DNA from: JAVVEG01 sp032251455
GTDB taxonomy: Bacteria; Pseudomonadota; Gammaproteobacteria; Pseudomonadales; Pseudohongiellaceae
Assembly (NCBI GenBank): GCA_032251455.1
Contig: JAVVEG010000025.1
Coordinates: 1-26,879 of the forward strand
Direction of reading: 5' to 3'
Length of the DNA stretch: 26,879 bases
The notes beneath the pieces were generated by a model that had not been told where the DNA came from, made no database searches, and saw only the letters and a list, made by a program, of their open reading frames with translations. Numbering within the stretch: the first letter of the stretch is position 1; each line of letters opens with the position of its first letter. Shown one piece after another: positions 24,087-26,879 of the stretch. Made by a program: the position numbers and the translations under genes.

Positions 24087-25076
24087 TCAGAGCGGATTAT
24101 CGGCAATAAAATCGACTATGATCCGTGCCCATTGCTCGCCCCTGTTTTCCTGCAGAAAATGACCACCACCCTCAATGATGACGTGTTTTTGTCCCTTGGC
24201 ACCGGGTATGCGCTGCTGAAACAGCTTCTCTCCACCCCGGGTAATCGGATCACCATCACTGAAAGCCGTCAGAAAGGGTTTTTCCCAGTTTTCGAATACC
24301 TGCCAGGCACGACGATTGGCCGCATTGGCAGGATCGTCCGCCGTGACTGGCACCAAGAGTGGCAAGGCCAGTGGTCCGGCTTTGTAGGCTGGGTCTGGGA
24401 ACGGCGCATCATAGGCGCTGGCTGCCTCGCCTACCGAAGCCCGCATGATCTGGCCAATCGGCATGTCTCCTGCTGCCCGCATGGCAATGACCGAATCTCG
24501 CCAGTTGCTGAAAGCTGCCGAGGGTGCCCCATCGCTGCCAACTGGCAAGCCACCATTGGCGATCACAATGCGGGCAATCCTTTGCGGGTTCTCGGCAGCC
24601 ACCCGCAAACCGATCAGACTGCCCCAATCCTGCACAACCAGCGTGATATCCTGAAGGTCAAGCGCTTCAATGAACCGGGTCATGGCTTCGACATGAAAGG
24701 CATAACTGTGCGTATCAATCGATTTGGGTTTGTCCGAGCGACCAAACCCGATCAGATCAGGAGCAATGACCCGGTGCCCCGCATCGGCAACAATGGGTAT
24801 CATCTTCCGGTACAGATAGCTCCAGGTAGGCAAGCCATGCAGCATCAGTACCGGTTTTGCATCCGCATTGCCCTGCTCCACATAATGCACCCGGTAGCCA
24901 TCGATCTGGACATAGTTGGGCGTATAGGGAAAATCCGTGATTCCGGAAAAACTTTCATCCGGAGTCCGCAGAGCATCTGCACGCAGTGCCATTTCGTTAT
25001 CTGCCGCCTGAATGGCAGATGTAAAAAGTGAAGTCATAAAAAGTACCTTGATTGATATAGTCTGTAATAATTTCAT
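24087..25076 (-). CDS. Exported haloalkane dehalogenase (HLD-I-like alpha/beta hydrolase)
   Basis: 329 residues from the ATG at 25076, which has AGGA at 6 bases and gives a signal peptide (MKLLQTISIKVLFMTSLFTS, cut near AIQAA). Motifs: oxyanion HGLPTWSYLYR (H80 on), nucleophile D150 followed by halide-binding W151 (VVQDWGSL), W192 in the cap (FSNWRDS), acid at D274 or D276 (FSDGDPITRG) and base H306 (GGGHFLQE). These fit subfamily I enzymes that hydrolyse carbon-halogen bonds to alcohols. Most known family members are cytoplasmic; this one should be periplasmic. Closely related epoxide hydrolases are less likely because of the D-W pair. Upstream region to the next gene is long. Confidence 0.88.
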   Translation of the reverse strand: MKLLQTISIKVLFMTSLFTSAIQAADNEMALRADALRTPDESFSGITDFPYTPNYVQIDGYRVHYVEQGNADAKPVLMLHGLPTWSYLYRKMIPIVADAGHRVIAPDLIGFGRSDKPKSIDTHSYAFHVEAMTRFIEALDLQDITLVVQDWGSLIGLRVAAENPQRIARIVIANGGLPVGSDGAPSAAFSNWRDSVIAMRAAGDMPIGQIMRASVGEAASAYDAPFPDPAYKAGPLALPLLVPVTADDPANAANRRAWQVFENWEKPFLTAFSDGDPITRGGEKLFQQRIPGAKGQKHVIIEGGGHFLQENRGEQWARIIVDFIADNPL

Positions 25077-25314
25077 CTTTATTCCTGTCTTTATTTCAGC
25101 TTCTGGGTTGCAGGGATGTTGCCCGGGATTCAGGGCTGGAATTGAATTATCCACATGCAGCATATAATGATTCAAAAAGCTTTTACATCCCTTGTAACAA
25201 AACAGGCATTACCCGTGTCAATACGTTTACAACTGTGCAGGACCATAGAAGGGCTTTTTTCAGTGTACTTCAAAACTTATGGATGAATGCCCATAAAAGC
25301 TTCTTCAAAGAATC
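25077..25314. other. AT-rich intergenic region upstream of the dehalogenase
   Basis: Carries the dehalogenase leader at its left end (AGGAATAAAG before 25076). The remainder, up to the possible small gene at 25315, shows no ORF with coding character, RNA gene or clear repeat. Together with the sequence on to 25789 it makes a 713-base stretch with no confident gene. Confidence 0.5.
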
Positions 25315-25557
25315 ATGTATTTGTACAAGGGGTCTAAATTGGCAGAGTCCACTGAACATAGGTATGAAGAAATTACCTGCTCGCCGTGTCAGAACGGCTC
25401 CAGCAATCTGCTTATTGGAATTATTGTAGGAACATACGGTTTTACCAGTTTTTTGCTGACAGGCGTTGTCTGTCGAACCTGCTTGATGATTTCCCTGGCT
25501 TTGCTGTCACTGGGTATTACCAAGCGTTACCTTACTCGCTGGAGAAATTCAAGCTGA
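25315..25557 (+). CDS. Possible 80-residue membrane protein with two CxxC motifs
   Basis: Open frame with a polar start containing C22-SP-C25, a hydrophobic helix (about 31-50), C53-RT-C56, a second hydrophobic stretch (about 57-68) and a basic tail. Paired CxxC motifs suggest metal binding or disulfides. A strong terminator begins 51 bases after its stop and has no other gene to serve, which supports reality. Against it: no ribosome binding site before the ATG and no family that I recognise. It may instead be a decayed remnant. The true start could be downstream. Confidence 0.3.
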   Translation: MYLYKGSKLAESTEHRYEEITCSPCQNGSSNLLIGIIVGTYGFTSFLLTGVVCRTCLMISLALLSLGITKRYLTRWRNSS

Positions 25558-25607
25558 TTGTTATTGACTGAAGGTTTAACGAAGTTTCCATAGCACCATC
25601 ACCTTTA

Positions 25608-25655
25608 CTGTTTCTAATCCCGACGAATCATCAGGGATTAGAAACAGATTTTTTT
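25608..25655 (+). terminator. Strong intrinsic terminator
   Basis: CTGTTTCTAATCCC (25608-25621) pairs perfectly over 14 bases with GGGATTAGAAACAG (25634-25647), followed by TTTTTTT at 25649-25655. It acts on plus-strand transcripts and isolates the cyclase gene from anything upstream. Confidence 0.9.
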
Positions 25656-25692
25656 GCCTGCCATTTTTTTTGCCTGCCGTTTTTTTGCCTGC
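25649..25692 (+). repeat. Three tandem T-tract / GCCTGC units
   Basis: A unit of about 15-16 bases, seven or eight T followed by GCCTGC(C), occurs three times in a row (25649-25662, 25664-25678, 25680-25692). It begins with the terminator's own T-run, as if the tail had been copied twice by slippage. It ends about 100 bases before the cyclase start. Confidence 0.75.
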
Positions 25693-25789
25693 TATAGTCA
25701 TATAGCGGTATCATCCCTACCCAGCTTTCCTCTTGGTCTGTCCCGGCCGATACCAGAACACCAGTCGAAAACTCATTCAGGAGATAACC

Positions 25790-26731
25790 ATGGCCATAAA
25801 CCTTGCACCCCATACACTTTTGAGCATTATTCTCGCGGTACTGATCAATGGCACAGCCAATGCCCAGGACTGGGCCCCATCAACTTATGGGGCCGAAGAC
25901 CGGATTGGCGCGGCCAACAACCTGAGTCCGGAACGGGTTCTGCAGGCTGCCGAACTGATTCAACTGGGCAAGGTTTATTCACTGGGTGTTGAAACTGCCG
26001 AGGACTCTCCAGCCTATAGCGGGCGCAGCTATGACATCAGCATTGTTGCATCGGGAACCAATGTCGAGGTAGGCGCCGACCAGGTCACTTCCAATGATGA
26101 ACGTGTGGTCACCAGCTTTGGCATCGGTTCGCAAATTGACGGCCTGGGCCATCTTGGCATTGGCAACCAGTACTACAATGGTTTGACCTCTGCACAAATC
26201 ATTAGTGACGAGGGCTTAACGGAACTGGGCACCCACAGCATCCCGCCCATAGTCACCCGGGGTGTGCTGCTCGATATGAGCAAACATTTCAAGGTTGACA
26301 TGGTACCGGAAGGAACCGCTTTCAATCGGGCTGAAATAGAAGCCGCCGCCCTTGCCCAGGGGGTACAGATTCGTTCTGGTGATGTGGTGCTATTTCACAC
26401 GGGCTGGATGCAATTACTGGGTGTTGATAATCAGCGTTTCATTTCCAGCCAGCCCGGACCAGGAGTGGAAGGCGCACAGTATCTGGCCGATCTCGGCGTG
26501 GTTGCCATTGGCGCAGACACCCCGGCCCTGGAGGTCATTCCCTTTGAAAACCCAAACCGTGCTTTCGCCGTGCACCAGACACTGCTGGCCAAAAACGGGG
26601 TCTATATTCTTGAAAGCATGAACACCGCCGAACTGGCTGCTGACAATGCCACGGAATTCCTGTTTGTGCTGGGCCAGCCCAAATTCAAGGGAGCCGTACA
26701 GGCAGTCATCAATCCGATTGCTATCCGTTGA
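25790..26731 (+). CDS. Secreted cyclase-family (kynurenine formamidase-like) protein
   Basis: 313 residues from the ATG at 25790, preceded by CAGGAGATAACC. A signal peptide ends at TANA/QD (residue 25). The body follows the swivelling beta/alpha cyclase fold: the region normally reading HxGTHxDxPxH is here FGIGSQIDGLGHLG (D117, H121), then VLFHTGWMQLL and AIGADTPALEVI with a late HQTLLAKNGVYILE. Family enzymes hydrolyse amides or lactones, such as N-formylkynurenine, using a metal. The two His that precede the Asp in the classical motif are Gly and Gln here, so the metal site must differ. Substrate unknown. Monocistronic as far as seen. Confidence 0.85.
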   Translation: MAINLAPHTLLSIILAVLINGTANAQDWAPSTYGAEDRIGAANNLSPERVLQAAELIQLGKVYSLGVETAEDSPAYSGRSYDISIVASGTNVEVGADQVTSNDERVVTSFGIGSQIDGLGHLGIGNQYYNGLTSAQIISDEGLTELGTHSIPPIVTRGVLLDMSKHFKVDMVPEGTAFNRAEIEAAALAQGVQIRSGDVVLFHTGWMQLLGVDNQRFISSQPGPGVEGAQYLADLGVVAIGADTPALEVIPFENPNRAFAVHQTLLAKNGVYILESMNTAELAADNATEFLFVLGQPKFKGAVQAVINPIAIR

Positions 26732-26784
26732 TTGATTCACGGCATAATAGCCTATTCCTGCTTTATGCTTGCGCCTCAGAGAAA

Positions 26785-26879
26785 ATGCCAACTGTGTTCG
26801 ACGAGCAATTACTGATCCATTTTATTACTGCACCCGATTACTCCGAAACTCCAAATACGATGTTTGTTGGGTTCGGCCC
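26785..26879 (+). CDS. Possible start of a further gene, cut by the window edge
   Basis: From the ATG at 26785 the frame stays open to the end of the window (31 codons, beginning MPTVFDEQLLIHFITAPDYS). A weak GAGAAA lies just before the ATG. Too short to identify; it may be chance. Confidence 0.3.
   Translation, partial: MPTVFDEQLLIHFITAPDYSETPNTMFVGFG

Overview
The window looks like a chromosomal segment from a marine-type gammaproteobacterium. The evidence is the tRNA-Tyr / tRNA-Gly / tRNA-Thr / tuf order preceded by birA, coaX and a SPOR-like gene, plus hslO, ltaE, tcyP and a KdkA/InaA-type kinase. Several genes are typical of oceanic gammaproteobacteria: secreted cyclase, NIPSNAP, haloalkane dehalogenase and redoxin-cytochrome proteins. 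The genus cannot be fixed from the sequence; a Pseudohongiella/Cellvibrionales-like organism is a guess. No rRNA, IS element, CRISPR array or phage gene was seen.

Layout. 1-3182 (minus strand) is housekeeping: birA, coaX, a SPOR-like membrane protein, then a tRNA operon with its own stringent-type promoter running into tuf. 3226-12010 (minus strand) is an accessory block: a HupE/UreJ-like membrane protein, two tandem redoxin-cytochrome c-copper monooxygenase proteins, a CstA-type transporter and a third, more diverged redoxin-cytochrome-monooxygenase. Divergent from this block, 12200-14490 (plus strand) encodes a secreted NHL-propeller protein resembling peptidyl-hydroxyglycine amidating lyase (PAL), a small secreted protein and a NIPSNAP protein. 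14527-15849 (minus strand) holds two DUF6644-like membrane proteins and a 45-residue single-span protein. Divergent from these, a membrane-anchored winged-helix regulator starts at 16126. 17520-20934 is ordinary metabolism (tcyP, ltaE, hslO). 21230-22174 is a fourth, stand-alone copper monooxygenase-like protein. 22264-26879 holds a Kdo-kinase-like protein, a CPBP membrane protease homologue, a periplasmic haloalkane dehalogenase, a possible small CxxC membrane protein and a secreted cyclase-family protein.

The most interesting reading is a bacterial, periplasmic counterpart of the animal peptide-amidating enzyme PAM. Four proteins carry all six copper ligands expected of the PHM half (HH, H, HxH, M). 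The neighbouring NHL protein carries the three zinc histidines and the catalytic Tyr and Arg positions of the PAL half. Three of the four PHM-like proteins have a c-type heme domain and a redoxin-like domain fused in front, which could supply electrons in place of ascorbate. The DUF6644 proteins, the HupE-like protein and the membrane regulator are candidates for electron delivery, metal supply and control. The substrate is unknown and need not be a peptide; all of the joint function is inference from sequence and gene order.
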